A DNA stretch of 64,000 nucleotides from Scatosoma sp045594025 (GCA_045594025.1 JAZNXS010000020.1:19252-83251), one strand, 5' to 3'. Counted from the stretch's first letter, positions 50,601 through 58,629 are shown. The notes: generated by a model from the sequence alone, not told the origin. Translations and numbers: made by a program.

Positions 50601-51010
50601 TCCTCCCCCTCTGCCAAAGCCAACGTTCCCAAGCGTTTGGGAAAAAGCTGAATAAGAGCGTCAATCTCCGCCGTCACCACTTCACAGCCGTTTTGCAATG
50701 CGTAAATTCCGTTTAATCTTCTAAATAACGAGTCCTTGGATAACGCCTTTCGATACATAAGGACTTCGTCCTTGGCAGCAAGCACCTCCGTGCGTTTACC
50801 CGTCAAAGCCGCAATATTATCCGCTGCCTTTCTCGCAGAGACGCTGTCTGCCGTGACGTACACGACGGGGAAGGGCGTCAGCCCTGCCAACAGGTACTTC
50901 AAGGAGTCGGAAACGCCGAAAACCGCCGTAGGCGTGCCTCGGCGGATGTCTTCTGCGTATAAGGAATATTCCTCTCCTATTTGTTCCAGCGTTAAAAAAT
51001 TGCGTTTCAT
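47609..51010 (-). CDS. mfd: Transcription-repair coupling factor
   Basis: Translocase that removes stalled RNA polymerase and recruits UvrA. 1133 residues, full length. N-terminal UvrB-like domains (1-330), RNA-polymerase-interaction domain around 480-545 (GDYVVHETHGIGKAVGMK), RecG-like helicase domains with Walker A GDVGFGKTEVAFRA, DEEQRFG box, TMTATPIPRTLHMSL, and a C-terminal TRCF domain. Starts 19 bp after pth on the same strand, in the widely conserved prs-pth-mfd order. Confidence 0.98.
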   Translation of the reverse strand: MKRNFLTLEQIGEEYSLYAEDIRRGTPTAVFGVSDSLKYLLAGLTPFPVVYVTADSVSARKAADNIAALTGKRTEVLAAKDEVLMYRKALSKDSLFRRLNGIYALQNGCEVVTAEIDALIQLFPKRLGTLALAEGEDYDFLSLPQKLVELGYVRAFEVETKGVFAIRGDILDIYPVNAENPVRIDFFGDTVEKIKPYDVVTGERLPNVKEITILAATDVFASEADRAKIPAILDACAKKFKTAESYTRAREIADELISDASCSNSFLLPLLENATDFFSILPKDTVLIFDEGKTLWDKFNALYKEHEERFHRLQTGGEAFDFTCEQYVDKDAFVEKVLSVRRVAMQTFTGNPFFFQPLKIYNFTATPITKYFNGISALMTDIVNWKRGGYRILLYCGDEKRAVKMSEQLSEEYISTVKLPDSMSEFTGVCILDEPLDKGLVLHECKLAIIGTGDLYTKPRESKRIRRKRGDMFSAPEVGDYVVHETHGIGKAVGMKVIETTDGAKEYVAVSYKDGDMLYVPAECMDALSKYVGDNNPTLSKIGGAEFERVKARVKASLKKLAFDLKQLYAERAENRGYAFPANEVFMQEFEDAFHHDLTPDQASSVVEIKMDMCSPKVMDRLLCGDVGFGKTEVAFRAIYLCVLAGKQAALMCPSTVLCSQHFNTALARFSDFGVKVACLNRFNTPKEQAAVLRGLEEGTIDLVIGTHRMLSADVKFKSLGLLVLDEEQRFGVEHKEKIKHLRKDIDCLTMTATPIPRTLHMSLSGIRDISTIQTPPHERLPVQTYVVEETETLIRDACIRELSRGGQVFILYNKVESIFTFAAQIKRILPEATLSIAHGRMEKTALENAVLKFYGGESDILITTTIIENGIDLPNANTIIVIDSDKLGISQLYQLKGRVGRGTRLAHAYFTFKAEKVMSENASARLKAIMEFTELGSGYKLALRDLEIRGAGNVLGAEQHGHMGKVGYELYSKLLKEELTGEAQTVAELDIHANAYISEKYIESSAGRLDSYKQIAEISSVADYKRVYTSLQDTYGPPPKAVENLMVIAVLKSYAAKFRVKKISLIKGVGALEFPSLETLGSPGLLAAMDKYQGKVRLNMSEAPVIEFFGKRDAAELMAEMTKFLKFALTFV

Positions 51011-51029
51011 CGTTTTCTTTATGAAGACG

Positions 51030-51590
51030 TTAATTGTATTTGCACATTACCTTTTCAATGTCCAAGCCCTTGGCAAATTCCGCCGCGGCCTCCCCTGCTT
51101 TATGGCAGGCTTCCGCGAAAAGTTCGTAGTCCTCTTTGCGAACCTCTGCAAGTACGTAATTGATGATGGGAATATCCACAGCCTCGTCGCGAATGCCGAT
51201 ACGAATACGGGCAAAATCTTTTAACCCCGTTTCACCGATGATACTGCGCATGCCGTTATGCGTACCTGCGCTACCGCTTGCCCTAATGCGGACTTTCCCC
51301 TTGGGTAAATCGTAATCGTCATAGATCACCAACAGTTGATCTTCCGCAATCTTGTACTTGGACATCAACTGCTTTACCGCCCTACCGGAGTTGTTCATAT
51401 ACGTCAAAGGACGGGCGAGAATTACCTTCTCGCCACCGACGAATGCCTCTGCAACGGATGCTTCGCACTCCTTCTTTTTGAACTTCGCGCCAAGCGCTTC
51501 CGCCGCGTCTCCTACGGCAATATAACCCATGTTATGAAATGTTTTTTCATACTTCTTATCGGGATTTCCCAGTCCAACGATCAAATACAT
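51030..51590 (-). CDS. pth: Peptidyl-tRNA hydrolase
   Basis: Recycles peptidyl-tRNA released from stalled ribosomes. 186 residues from the ATG at 51590, which has GAGGAAAGAT before it; further upstream codons lie in the terminator. LIVGLGNPDKKYEKTFHNMGY includes the catalytic His, and LTYMNNSGRAVK, YDDYDLPKGKVRIRASGSAGTHNGMRSI complete the active site. Between prs and mfd. Confidence 0.97.
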   Translation of the reverse strand: MYLIVGLGNPDKKYEKTFHNMGYIAVGDAAEALGAKFKKKECEASVAEAFVGGEKVILARPLTYMNNSGRAVKQLMSKYKIAEDQLLVIYDDYDLPKGKVRIRASGSAGTHNGMRSIIGETGLKDFARIRIGIRDEAVDIPIINYVLAEVRKEDYELFAEACHKAGEAAAEFAKGLDIEKVMCKYN

Positions 51591-51612
51591 ATCTTTCCTC
51601 GTTTTAGTTATT

Positions 51613-51640
51613 AAAGCCACCATTTTTGTGGTGGCTTTTA
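51613..51640 (-). terminator. Hairpin between prs and pth
   Basis: AAAGCCACCA/TGGTGGCTTT perfect stem. The minus-strand T run is short, so it may only attenuate transcription from prs into pth. Confidence 0.6.
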
Positions 51641-51675
51641 GATATTTTCTTGAATTTCCTATGTTAATCCTTATA

Positions 51676-52620
51676 TTAATCGTAAAGCTTCGACATCGGC
51701 TTGTCGAGGTATACGTTTTCGATTGCCGCGGCGAAAATGTCCGCAACGCTGAGCACTTCGAATTTATCCAACTTCTTTTCGTCGGAAAGATGCACGGTGT
51801 CCAGCATAACCAACTTTGTGATTGCCGATTTTTCCAATCTATCGATCGCAGGGCCGCTGAGTACCGCGTGCGTACAGCCTGCGTACACTTCCGTTGCGCC
51901 TGCGTCTTTGATCGCCTGCGCGCCTTGGCAAAGCGTACCTGCCGTATCGATCATATCGTCAATCATAAGGCATCTTTTGCCTTTGACGTCGCCGATGATG
52001 CTCATAACTTCCATAACGTTCGCCTTAGGACGGCGCTTATCGATGATCGCAAGAGGAACACCGAACTTTTCCGCTACCTTTCTCGAACGCTTAACGCTAC
52101 CCAAGTCGGGCGCGACAACAACGTCGATGTTGTTTTGCTTTGCAAAATAATTATACAGCGTAGGGCCTCCGAGAAGATTATCCACGGGAATATCGAAGAA
52201 CCCTTGGATCTGGTCAGCGTGCAAATCCATTGTCAAAACACGGTCTGCGCCGGCTGCCGTGATCAAATTTGCCACAAGCTTCGCCGTGATAGGATCACGA
52301 GAACGCGCTTTTCTATCCTGACGGGCATATCCAAAATAAGGTATTACCGCCGTGATACGACCTGCCGAAGCACGCTTCGCAGCATCGATCATGATGAGAA
52401 GTTCCATTAAATTATCATTGACAGGAGAACAGGTAGATTGAATGATGAACAAGTCTCTACCACGTACAGTTTCTGCAATGTGTACGTTAATTTCACCGTC
52501 AGAGAATTTGGTTACTTCGATTTCGCCAAGCTCGGTATTGAGCTTTTTCGCGATTGCTTTCGCCAAATCGGGATTGGAGTTACCGGAAAACAACTTAATT
52601 TCATTACCGTGAGTTATCAT
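51676..52620 (-). CDS. prs: Ribose-phosphate pyrophosphokinase
   Basis: Makes PRPP from ribose-5-phosphate and ATP. 314 residues. KLFSGNSNPDLAKAIA at the start, flexible-loop and ATP motif YARQDRKARSRDPITAK, DLHADQIQGFFDIPVDNL, and the PRPP loop LMIDDMIDTAGTL are all present. Own promoter with a leader of about 130 nt that contains a GGGC-gatt-GCCC hairpin (about 52718-52733) but no riboswitch I recognise. Confidence 0.97.
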   Translation of the reverse strand: MITHGNEIKLFSGNSNPDLAKAIAKKLNTELGEIEVTKFSDGEINVHIAETVRGRDLFIIQSTCSPVNDNLMELLIMIDAAKRASAGRITAVIPYFGYARQDRKARSRDPITAKLVANLITAAGADRVLTMDLHADQIQGFFDIPVDNLLGGPTLYNYFAKQNNIDVVVAPDLGSVKRSRKVAEKFGVPLAIIDKRRPKANVMEVMSIIGDVKGKRCLMIDDMIDTAGTLCQGAQAIKDAGATEVYAGCTHAVLSGPAIDRLEKSAITKLVMLDTVHLSDEKKLDKFEVLSVADIFAAAIENVYLDKPMSKLYD

Positions 52621-52754
52621 GTGTAACCGTCCTTAATTATTTTCTCCACTTATCGCCGTGACTTTTCCGCCAACGCCGCTTTGCGGATTGATTTTCGTTT
52701 GTATGCTTCTCACCTCGGGCAATCGCCCGTTTCCCCATATCTGTTATTATATTT

Positions 52755-52783
52755 ATAATACAGATTTTTATCGATTAAGTCAA
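52755..52783 (-). promoter_or_regulatory. Promoter of prs
   Basis: Minus-strand TTGACT (52778-52783), 17-bp spacer, TATTAT (52755-52760). Confidence 0.7.
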
Positions 52784-52800
52784 CCAAATGAGCCCTATTT

Positions 52801-53322
52801 TCAAATATCTTTTTCAACCAAATTTTCAAGCTCTGCTTTTTTACGCTCTTTTTCCTCTTTTTGCTTTTGTCGCATGGAAATAAAAAATCCGCTAAGCAAT
52901 GCCGAGCATTCTTCCTGCAATACGCCGCCGATAACCTCCGTTTTATGATTTAACAGGTTTGCATCGGCTAGCTCCGCCGTCAGCGAACGGCCTTTTTGTT
53001 CGTATGCGCCAAAGTACAGCTTGTCCACCCTCGCGTTCAAACTGGCCCCCATACACATGGGGCATGGCTCTAACGTAACGTATAATTCACAACCTTCCGG
53101 CAGACGCCATGAACCAAATTTTTTGCAGGCTTTATCAATCGCCATCATCTCGGCATGTGCGGAGGCGAGCTGCAATCTCGCCCTGCGATTATACCCCCTC
53201 GCTACCACTTTATCTTCATACACAATCACGGCGCCAATAGGCACTTCGCCCTCATTGCCGCCGCGTTTCGCGGCTTTGATCGCCGCACGCATAAATTTCT
53301 CCTCTCTCGTCAATCTTCTCAT
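52801..53322 (-). CDS. tadA: tRNA adenosine(34) deaminase
   Basis: Makes inosine at the wobble position of tRNA-Arg(ACG). 173 residues. Zinc motifs ASAHAEMMAIDKAC (His and catalytic Glu) and LEPCPMCMGASL (two Cys); FGAYEQKG is a family block. A Lys/Glu-rich C-terminal tail follows (KQKEEKERKKAELE). Overlaps the end of the M14 peptidase gene by 4 bp. A cytosine or guanine deaminase is less likely given the length and motif set. Confidence 0.92.
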   Translation of the reverse strand: MRRLTREEKFMRAAIKAAKRGGNEGEVPIGAVIVYEDKVVARGYNRRARLQLASAHAEMMAIDKACKKFGSWRLPEGCELYVTLEPCPMCMGASLNARVDKLYFGAYEQKGRSLTAELADANLLNHKTEVIGGVLQEECSALLSGFFISMRQKQKEEKERKKAELENLVEKDI

Positions 53323-54134
53323 TCGCCTATTTCCTTCGACAATTCGTAAACCGTCCGTTCGTTCTTTTCTAAAATATCGTCTAACGCCTCCTCCCCCAAA
53401 GGATGAGAAAGACTATCTTTCCCCACCTCGATTGTAAAAGAGGGAATACCCCACCGTGTAATACACCAATCCTTATATCCGCCCACGCTTCCTTTCGCCT
53501 CGGCAAGCGGATAACCGCAACTGCAGGAAATCTTCTGCGCATACCGTCTATCCCGTAGGCAGGTACGCGTTGATTGATTAAAATACCAATATATTTCCTC
53601 ACCTTTCGTATGATAACTGATTGTATATTGCGGCCGAATTTGCTCGGTAAAACGTTTTAAAGCAAGCGTTTCCAGCTCGGAAAAGGGATGCGCGCCGATA
53701 TAATTTTCCGCGCTTGGGTATCCCACGTTTTTCACACCCTTTCCCCAGTCTGCGTCAAAGTTTACGTTCAAATCCACGCCGCGCCCGTTGGCTTTCCACA
53801 AGGAAAAGTCCTCGCTTTGGTTGATTTCTATCAATCCCTTTCTTACATATTGCGGCGCAGTTGAAATACCCTTTTGCGACAACAACGCGCCATCGGGATT
53901 GGAAAGCGGAATAAACCAACAGCTCCCCTTTTTCACGCCGATTTCATACTGCCTTAAAGCAAGTAGCGCAGTGATGTATTCCCGACCGTGGATGGCGCAT
54001 TGCACAATGCCGCAAGGACTTCCTTCCCCCACTTTCATCGCATACATGCTGCGCCCAAATGTACTTTTACCGATAATTCTCTTTTCCATTTTTATCCGTT
54101 CGTAAATATGCGTGATTTGCGTATAAATATCCAT
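53319..54134 (-). CDS. M14-family zinc carboxypeptidase-like protein
   Basis: 271 residues. Zinc ligands CAIHGREY (His and Glu) and ISYHTKGEE (His), catalytic Glu in FTIEVGKDS; NPDGALL and RGVDLNVNFDADWG are the substrate-binding blocks. These features match the gamma-D-glutamyl-diaminopimelate endopeptidase branch (YqgT/MpaA-like), which recycles wall peptides. No signal peptide, so it acts in the cytosol or the forespore. The start at 54134 keeps the usual N-terminal helix; an ATG at 54089 is an alternative, both with weak Shine-Dalgarno. Lies between rlmH and tadA. Confidence 0.85.
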   Translation of the reverse strand: MDIYTQITHIYERIKMEKRIIGKSTFGRSMYAMKVGEGSPCGIVQCAIHGREYITALLALRQYEIGVKKGSCWFIPLSNPDGALLSQKGISTAPQYVRKGLIEINQSEDFSLWKANGRGVDLNVNFDADWGKGVKNVGYPSAENYIGAHPFSELETLALKRFTEQIRPQYTISYHTKGEEIYWYFNQSTRTCLRDRRYAQKISCSCGYPLAEAKGSVGGYKDWCITRWGIPSFTIEVGKDSLSHPLGEEALDDILEKNERTVYELSKEIGE

Positions 54135-54158
54135 AGAATACTCTATGAAAATTTGCTT

Positions 54159-54596
54159 TTATTTGTGATAAGTTGCCCCGACGTTAATCATAAACGCGCG
54201 GTATACCTGTTCCGCTAAAATCACACGCATCAGCTGGTGTGGGAAGGTCATATCCGAGAAAGAAAGACGGTAGTCCGCCGCTTTTTTTACCCGATCGGAT
54301 AAACCGCAGGATGAACCGATTACAAACGTAACGTCCTTCCCCTCGTCCGTCAAACGGTTAAGCCGTTTGGCAAGCTGTTCGCTGGATTGCTTTTCTCCCT
54401 CGACCGCCAACGCAATCACATAACCCTTGCAGGCGTTTAAAATGGGCTCCGCTTCCGCTTCGAGGTCCGTCCCTTCCGCCAGCTCTTTGATTTCCACCTT
54501 TGCAAAACGAGAAAGGCGTTTGACGTACTCCGCAACCGCCTCCCGATAAAAGCTTTCTTTAATTTTTCCAACGACGACAAAATAAATCTTTTGCAT
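54159..54596 (-). CDS. rlmH: 23S rRNA pseudouridine(1915)-N3-methyltransferase
   Basis: 145 residues, slightly shorter than the usual 155-159. SPOUT fold: VVGKIKESFYREAVAEYVKRL at the N-terminus, ALAVEGEKQSSEQLA, and the knot region LSFSDMTFPHQLMRVILAEQVYRA, ending YHK. The SAM loop reads GSSCGLSD, where most homologues have GGAxG. Begins 1 bp after the CPBP gene. Confidence 0.94.
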   Translation of the reverse strand: MQKIYFVVVGKIKESFYREAVAEYVKRLSRFAKVEIKELAEGTDLEAEAEPILNACKGYVIALAVEGEKQSSEQLAKRLNRLTDEGKDVTFVIGSSCGLSDRVKKAADYRLSFSDMTFPHQLMRVILAEQVYRAFMINVGATYHK

Positions 54597-54597
54597 A

Positions 54598-55554
54598 TTA
54601 CATCCCCGACAACAAAACGCTCAGCCAAGTAATGCCGCACAACGCAATCCCCAGGGCTGCCGTTAACCAAAAATGTTTTCTTGCCTGTTTCGACTCCGCC
54701 TTATCCGCTAAGGGCGCAGGTTTGTTTTTGTCAAAGAAAATAAGATACCCCAAAGAGCAAATCAAACAAATTATCGACGTGCAGATAACCGCAATAAAAA
54801 CGGGTGTCGTAAATTCGGTAATCCCGAATTTCGTCAACGTCAAAATCAGCGCATTGTTAATAAAATGCGAAAGTACGGTGGGTAAAATGCTCCCCGAACG
54901 AAGCGCTACCAGCGCAAAGGCTGCTCCGCAGCAAAATTGATATATGGTCTGGGCAGGGTTTTGATGAAAGAGCGCAAACAAGGCGCCGCTAATCAAAATC
55001 GCCCCCACCATTCCAAACGCGCGCATACCTTTCAAGAGCAAACCACGAAAAATGATTTCCTCGAAAACCGCAGGCAGCAGCGCTACAGCAAGCAACACGC
55101 CGACAAAACCAACGCCATCCATAGACGGTAAAATAATCGGTGTGTCCTGGTACCCAAACTGCGCCAAAAATTCCAAGAACAGAGAATTGAGCTCGGAAAG
55201 GCACAAAAGCCCTATCTGCAAAAGCACGGCAAGCCAATAATACTTCGGGCGGCAGTTTTGCGCCTTAAGCCTTTCCTTTACGGGAATTTTCGCCCAGTAC
55301 GCGATGAAAGCTGCAGCCACAGCAAAAGCAAGCGGCGTGATTAAATAGTTGCAGTATTTATACCACTCGCTGTCCTTATACGCCTCCGTATCCGCAATTC
55401 CGCTGGCGATAAGCACCAGAAAAAATATATATGCAAAAGATATTGCAAATACGTTTGCGTACGTGAACGTCAGTCCTGAAGTCTTTGCTGGCGTCGGTTC
55501 GCCTATAAGCGAGGCGAAGCTCCCTCGGTTTTTGCCATTTTTTGTATTTCTCAT
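54598..55554 (-). CDS. CPBP-family intramembrane metalloprotease
   Basis: 318 residues, about eight helices. The three CPBP motifs are present: EEIIFRGLL (EExxxR), FALFHQN (FxxxH) and HFINNALIL (HxxxN). Some members process prenylated or peptide substrates, others are bacteriocin-immunity proteins; the target here is unknown. The ATG at 55554 has no Shine-Dalgarno and begins 7 nt after TATAAT, so the message seems leaderless. Followed without a gap by rlmH. Confidence 0.88.
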   Translation of the reverse strand: MRNTKNGKNRGSFASLIGEPTPAKTSGLTFTYANVFAISFAYIFFLVLIASGIADTEAYKDSEWYKYCNYLITPLAFAVAAAFIAYWAKIPVKERLKAQNCRPKYYWLAVLLQIGLLCLSELNSLFLEFLAQFGYQDTPIILPSMDGVGFVGVLLAVALLPAVFEEIIFRGLLLKGMRAFGMVGAILISGALFALFHQNPAQTIYQFCCGAAFALVALRSGSILPTVLSHFINNALILTLTKFGITEFTTPVFIAVICTSIICLICSLGYLIFFDKNKPAPLADKAESKQARKHFWLTAALGIALCGITWLSVLLSGM

Positions 55555-55559
55555 AGTAT

Positions 55560-55588
55560 CATTATAACAAATTTTTCTACGTTTGAAA
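55560..55588 (-). promoter_or_regulatory. Promoter giving a probably leaderless CPBP transcript
   Basis: Minus-strand TTTTCA and TATAAT with a 17-bp spacer, followed by GATACT and the start ATG. Confidence 0.6.
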
Positions 55589-55644
55589 AGCATTTGCAAA
55601 CAAAAAACGCGGTAATGTAAAATTTTTTACATTACCGCGTGCGA

Positions 55645-56370
55645 TTAGCCACTTAATTTTTGACGAAACTCTTTGATGATACGGTTTTCTATCCGAGAAA
55701 CCTGTACTTGACTGACGCCGATGCGCTCGGCGACCTCGCTCTGCGTCATATCACGAAAATACCGCAACATGATGATGCGCCGATCCCGTTCGGGAAGCTC
55801 TTCAATCGCTCCTTTTAAAAGCATTCGATCCAGCAAATCCTCCTGATCGTCGCACGCAGGTAAGGTTTCAATTAACTCACGCTCCTTTCCCTCCTTTGCG
55901 TCCGCGCCGCCATATAAAGAAAGCGGCATTTTCGAAGAACCGATGATGAACACAATTTCCGCTTCTTCTAAGGCAAATTTTTCCGAGAGCGCGGACATGG
56001 GTGGTTGTTTTCCGTGTCGTAGCATGTATTCTTCAATGAACACGTTGATTTCTTTCGCCGTCTGTTTCATCGTTCTTGACACTTTCACCGAGCCATCGTC
56101 GCGCATAAATCTTTTGATTTCCCCTGCGATCATCGGCACGGCGTACGTAGAAAACTTTACCCCAAAACGCTCGTCAAAGCCCGCTATCGCCTTTAAAAAA
56201 CCCATGCTGGCAATTTGGAATAAATCGTCGTAATCCACCCCTTTCCCAAGATAACGTTTTACGATACATTTAATCAAGGAAACGTTGTGTTCCAGCAACG
56301 CTTCTTTGGCTTTTGCGTCCCCATTTTTGGCATTTCGGATATATTCGATTGTCAACCGATCGTCAAGCAT
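55645..56370 (-). CDS. sigF: Sporulation sigma factor SigF
   Basis: 241 residues. Region 2 (DYDDLFQIASMGFLKAIAGFD, FSTYAVPMIAGEIKRFMRDD), region 3 and region 4 (LPERDRRIIMLRYFRDMTQ, RIGVSQVQVSRIENRI) are complete. In the forespore it directs early gene expression and is held by SpoIIAB. Overlaps spoIIAB by 8 bp in the canonical spoIIAA-AB-AC order, which separates it from sigG. Confidence 0.96.
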   Translation of the reverse strand: MLDDRLTIEYIRNAKNGDAKAKEALLEHNVSLIKCIVKRYLGKGVDYDDLFQIASMGFLKAIAGFDERFGVKFSTYAVPMIAGEIKRFMRDDGSVKVSRTMKQTAKEINVFIEEYMLRHGKQPPMSALSEKFALEEAEIVFIIGSSKMPLSLYGGADAKEGKERELIETLPACDDQEDLLDRMLLKGAIEELPERDRRIIMLRYFRDMTQSEVAERIGVSQVQVSRIENRIIKEFRQKLSG

Positions 56371-56857
56371 TCATTCTTTCCTTTGCGGCGGCTTGTTGCA
56401 GTCCTTTTTCAGCCTGGCTCATTCCACCGATACAGCGGAACATCGATACCTTCGTACCCTTACCCCTCTCGCTGTCCAAAGAAAAGCCGTCCATAAACGT
56501 TTCCATAATCGTAAAACCCATACCTGAACGTTCTTCGTTTTCCAACGTCGTGTAAAAGGGCAGAACCGCCTTTTCCAAATCCTCAATCCCACAACCGCCG
56601 TCTGTTACCGTGATATGTAATACGCCGCCGTTTTTTGTTTGCGTTGCTTTGCATTCAATCGTGATTTTATTCTCCGCGCTCTGCACGGAATATGCATGCA
56701 CGATACAGTTTGTCACCGCTTCGCTAACCGCAGTTTTTATGTCCGAAAGTTCGGTCAACGAAGGATTTAAACAGAGCGCAAACGCCGCTACCGCGCTCCT
56801 TGCGAAACTCTCGTTTTGCCCAAGCGCCGCTATTTCCATCTTCATATAGTTATCCAT
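56363..56857 (-). CDS. spoIIAB: Anti-sigma F factor / SpoIIAA kinase
   Basis: 164 residues. GHKL ATPase fold with N box SEAVTNCIVHAY, G1 DGGCGIED and G2 ERSGMGFTIMETFMD. Binds and inhibits SigF, and phosphorylates SpoIIAA. About 20 residues longer than B. subtilis SpoIIAB (146) through a C-terminal tail rich in Gln, Ala and Lys that overlaps the sigF start. Begins 13 bp after spoIIAA. Confidence 0.96.
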   Translation of the reverse strand: MDNYMKMEIAALGQNESFARSAVAAFALCLNPSLTELSDIKTAVSEAVTNCIVHAYSVQSAENKITIECKATQTKNGGVLHITVTDGGCGIEDLEKAVLPFYTTLENEERSGMGFTIMETFMDGFSLDSERGKGTKVSMFRCIGGMSQAEKGLQQAAAKERMNA

Positions 56858-56870
56858 ATCTTTCTCCTTT

Positions 56871-57179
56871 TTAAAGCTTTGGCATCAGCGTGTATACGCC
56901 GCTCATTTTCAGTATTCTATCCGTGGACAAAGACGGGTTCGTCACGTACACGGGTATGCCGTATCGCCGAAATTTCTTATACCTGCCTATTAAAAAACCG
57001 ATCCCCGTCGAGTCCATAAAGGATACGTCGCCAAGATCGAATACCGCGCGCTCGCTCTTTACGTAATAATCCGCAAGCTTGTCCGCTTGCGTACGAGCCA
57101 ACGAAGCGTTATGTTCGTCCATTTCCCCACTAAGCCGCATATATAATACGTTGTCTTTATAATCCGCGTTTATCTGCAT
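56871..57179 (-). CDS. spoIIAA: Anti-anti-sigma F factor
   Basis: 102 residues. STAS domain; MRLSGEMDEHNA at the start and the phosphorylation site FMDSTGIGFLIGRYK with the serine in place. When unphosphorylated it frees SigF from SpoIIAB. Start at 57179 follows AGGAGGAACAAGC. Its leader contains a long-armed hairpin followed by a T run (57223-57251). Confidence 0.96.
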   Translation of the reverse strand: MQINADYKDNVLYMRLSGEMDEHNASLARTQADKLADYYVKSERAVFDLGDVSFMDSTGIGFLIGRYKKFRRYGIPVYVTNPSLSTDRILKMSGVYTLMPKL

Positions 57180-57213
57180 GCTTGTTCCTCCTAATTTTCT
57201 TTTTTCTATTGTA

Positions 57214-57251
57214 AAAAAAATGCCGACGGATATTTTGACTAAACCCGTCGG
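57214..57251 (-). other. Terminator-like hairpin in the spoIIAA leader
   Basis: CCGACGG/CCGTCGG arms with a 15-nt loop (57223-57251), followed on the minus strand by CATTTTTTTTAC. No minus-strand gene lies upstream, so it would act within the spoIIA leader or stop antisense transcription from the tRNA side. Confidence 0.55.
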
Positions 57252-57303
57252 ATAATTTTTTATTTTGTCGAAAATATTTTTTTGCATTTTCTATAAAAAA
57301 CAC

Positions 57304-57332
57304 TTGACTTTTCTATATAAATCGTTTAAGAT
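57304..57332 (+). promoter_or_regulatory. Promoter of the tRNA-Ile2/tRNA-Asp unit
   Basis: TTGACT (57304-57309), 17-bp spacer, TAAGAT (57327-57332). Confidence 0.7.
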
Positions 57333-57371
57333 AAATAAGCGTTGTGTGATGACTACACGTCGAAACAAAAC

Positions 57372-57447
57372 GGGCCTTTAGCTCAGTGGTTAGAGCTGCC
57401 GGCTCATAACCGGTTGGTCCGCGGTTCGAGTCCGTGAAGGCCCACCA
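57372..57447 (+). tRNA. tRNA with anticodon CAT, probably tRNA-Ile2 (lysidine type)
   Basis: Acceptor GGGCCTT/AAGGCCC, anticodon loop CTCATAA, encoded CCA. C4-G69 and C5-G68 are the pairs recognised by TilS, and the D-arm and variable region (TTAGCTCAGTGGTTAGAGC, TTGGTC) resemble known tRNA-Ile2. Elongator tRNA-Met is the alternative; it is not the initiator, because the 1:72 pair is formed. Confidence 0.9.
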
Positions 57448-57476
57448 AACCCGCTTATATGTTTTTGTCATAAATT

Positions 57477-57553
57477 GGCCCAGTAGCTCAGTTGGTTAGA
57501 GCGCCAGCCTGTCACGCTGGAGGTCGACGGTTCGAGCCCGTTCTGGGTCGCCA
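57477..57553 (+). tRNA. tRNA-Asp (anticodon GTC)
   Basis: Acceptor GGCCCAG/CTGGGTC, anticodon loop CTGTCAC giving GTC, discriminator G73 as expected for Asp, encoded CCA. Same transcript as the preceding tRNA. Confidence 0.96.
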
Positions 57554-57558
57554 AAAAA

Positions 57559-57586
57559 ACAGCACTTAGAAAAGTGCTGTTTTTTT
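57559..57586 (+). terminator. Terminator of the tRNA unit
   Basis: ACAGCACTT-agaa-AAGTGCTGT followed by T7. Confidence 0.93.
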
Positions 57587-57619
57587 CGTGCAACATATTT
57601 AATTTTTATGTGGTTTTTA

Positions 57620-58627
57620 TCAATTCACCGCGTACATGGTATACTTCCCATCATCCGCAACGGAAATCACAATACTACCTATTTCATCCGTGCGATACGA
57701 GCTAACGCCCGCGATTTGCAAATTCGTTTGTACCTCTTGCGAAGGATGCCCGTAAAGGTTATTCTTCCCACAAGATATCACTGCCGTTTCCGCGTTTAGA
57801 TAACGCAAAAACTCTAAGCTCGTCGAATCGGCACTGCCGTGATGTGCCACTTTCAAAATTTCCGTGCTTTTTAAATCTACGCCCAAATTGGAAAACAATC
57901 CCAACTCATTATCATCACGCATCAAAGCCGACTCCACTTCCATCGGCGCGTCCCCTGTCAGTAGAGCGCTCACGCCATGATAATCTAACCAAATTACAGC
58001 CGAACCGGTATTATCGTCCGCTTCCTTTTGCGGATCACTTTCTGTCACCGTATATGGATGCAAGAATGTAAACACGTACGGCGCGTCTTCATCCGCGAGT
58101 GGAATCCCTCTAGCGGAATAGTGTTTCACACAGTCCTCTTCTTCCATAAGCAGCGCGTACAATTCCGCATATTCCGCCCCTGTATTCTCGGGAGAAGTGG
58201 TAGGCAGGTACGCATTTAACACCGTTTTATACCGAACAACCTTATCCAAAGAGCCGCAATGATCGGCGTCTGCATGTGACACAATCAGGTAATCGATCGT
58301 ATCAATTTTCAGCGCGTTCAAATACCGCAACACTTTCGTTTCGGTGCTTTCTCTGCCATCGCCTCCATCGATCAAGGCAACCTTTCCGTCAGGCAACTCG
58401 AGCAAAATCGAATCACCTTGTCCCACGTCAATAAAGTGTATACGCAGTGCGCCTTCCTCGCGTTTTACCATCTTTGGCAGGCTGACGTGGTATTTCCACG
58501 TTTCCGGGGGTACAAAAGCGGAAAAGATACAAAGCCCCAACAGCACAGCCAACAAAACACACAGCACAACGATTTTGATAATGCGTAGCTTGCCTTCTAT
58601 TTTGTTTTTCTCTGCTTGATAGCCCAT
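57620..58627 (-). CDS. ComEC C-terminal-like metallo-beta-lactamase-fold hydrolase
   Basis: 335 residues. One N-terminal helix (about 16-37) anchors an extracytoplasmic domain: HFIDVGQGDSILLELP, DGGDGRES, the metal motif SHADADHCGS (HxDxDH), TGDAP and LKVAHHGS. This is the hydrolase domain found at the end of ComEC, here free-standing. Related proteins act on DNA or on phosphodiesters; the substrate is unknown. Starts 2 bp after the Mrp gene on the same strand. Confidence 0.88.
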   Translation of the reverse strand: MGYQAEKNKIEGKLRIIKIVVLCVLLAVLLGLCIFSAFVPPETWKYHVSLPKMVKREEGALRIHFIDVGQGDSILLELPDGKVALIDGGDGRESTETKVLRYLNALKIDTIDYLIVSHADADHCGSLDKVVRYKTVLNAYLPTTSPENTGAEYAELYALLMEEEDCVKHYSARGIPLADEDAPYVFTFLHPYTVTESDPQKEADDNTGSAVIWLDYHGVSALLTGDAPMEVESALMRDDNELGLFSNLGVDLKSTEILKVAHHGSADSTSLEFLRYLNAETAVISCGKNNLYGHPSQEVQTNLQIAGVSSYRTDEIGSIVISVADDGKYTMYAVN

Positions 58628-58629
58628 AT

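Noticed and set aside
52621..52760. Riboswitch in the prs leader
   Set aside because: A single short GGGC/GCCC hairpin is present; I could not match any known aptamer core.
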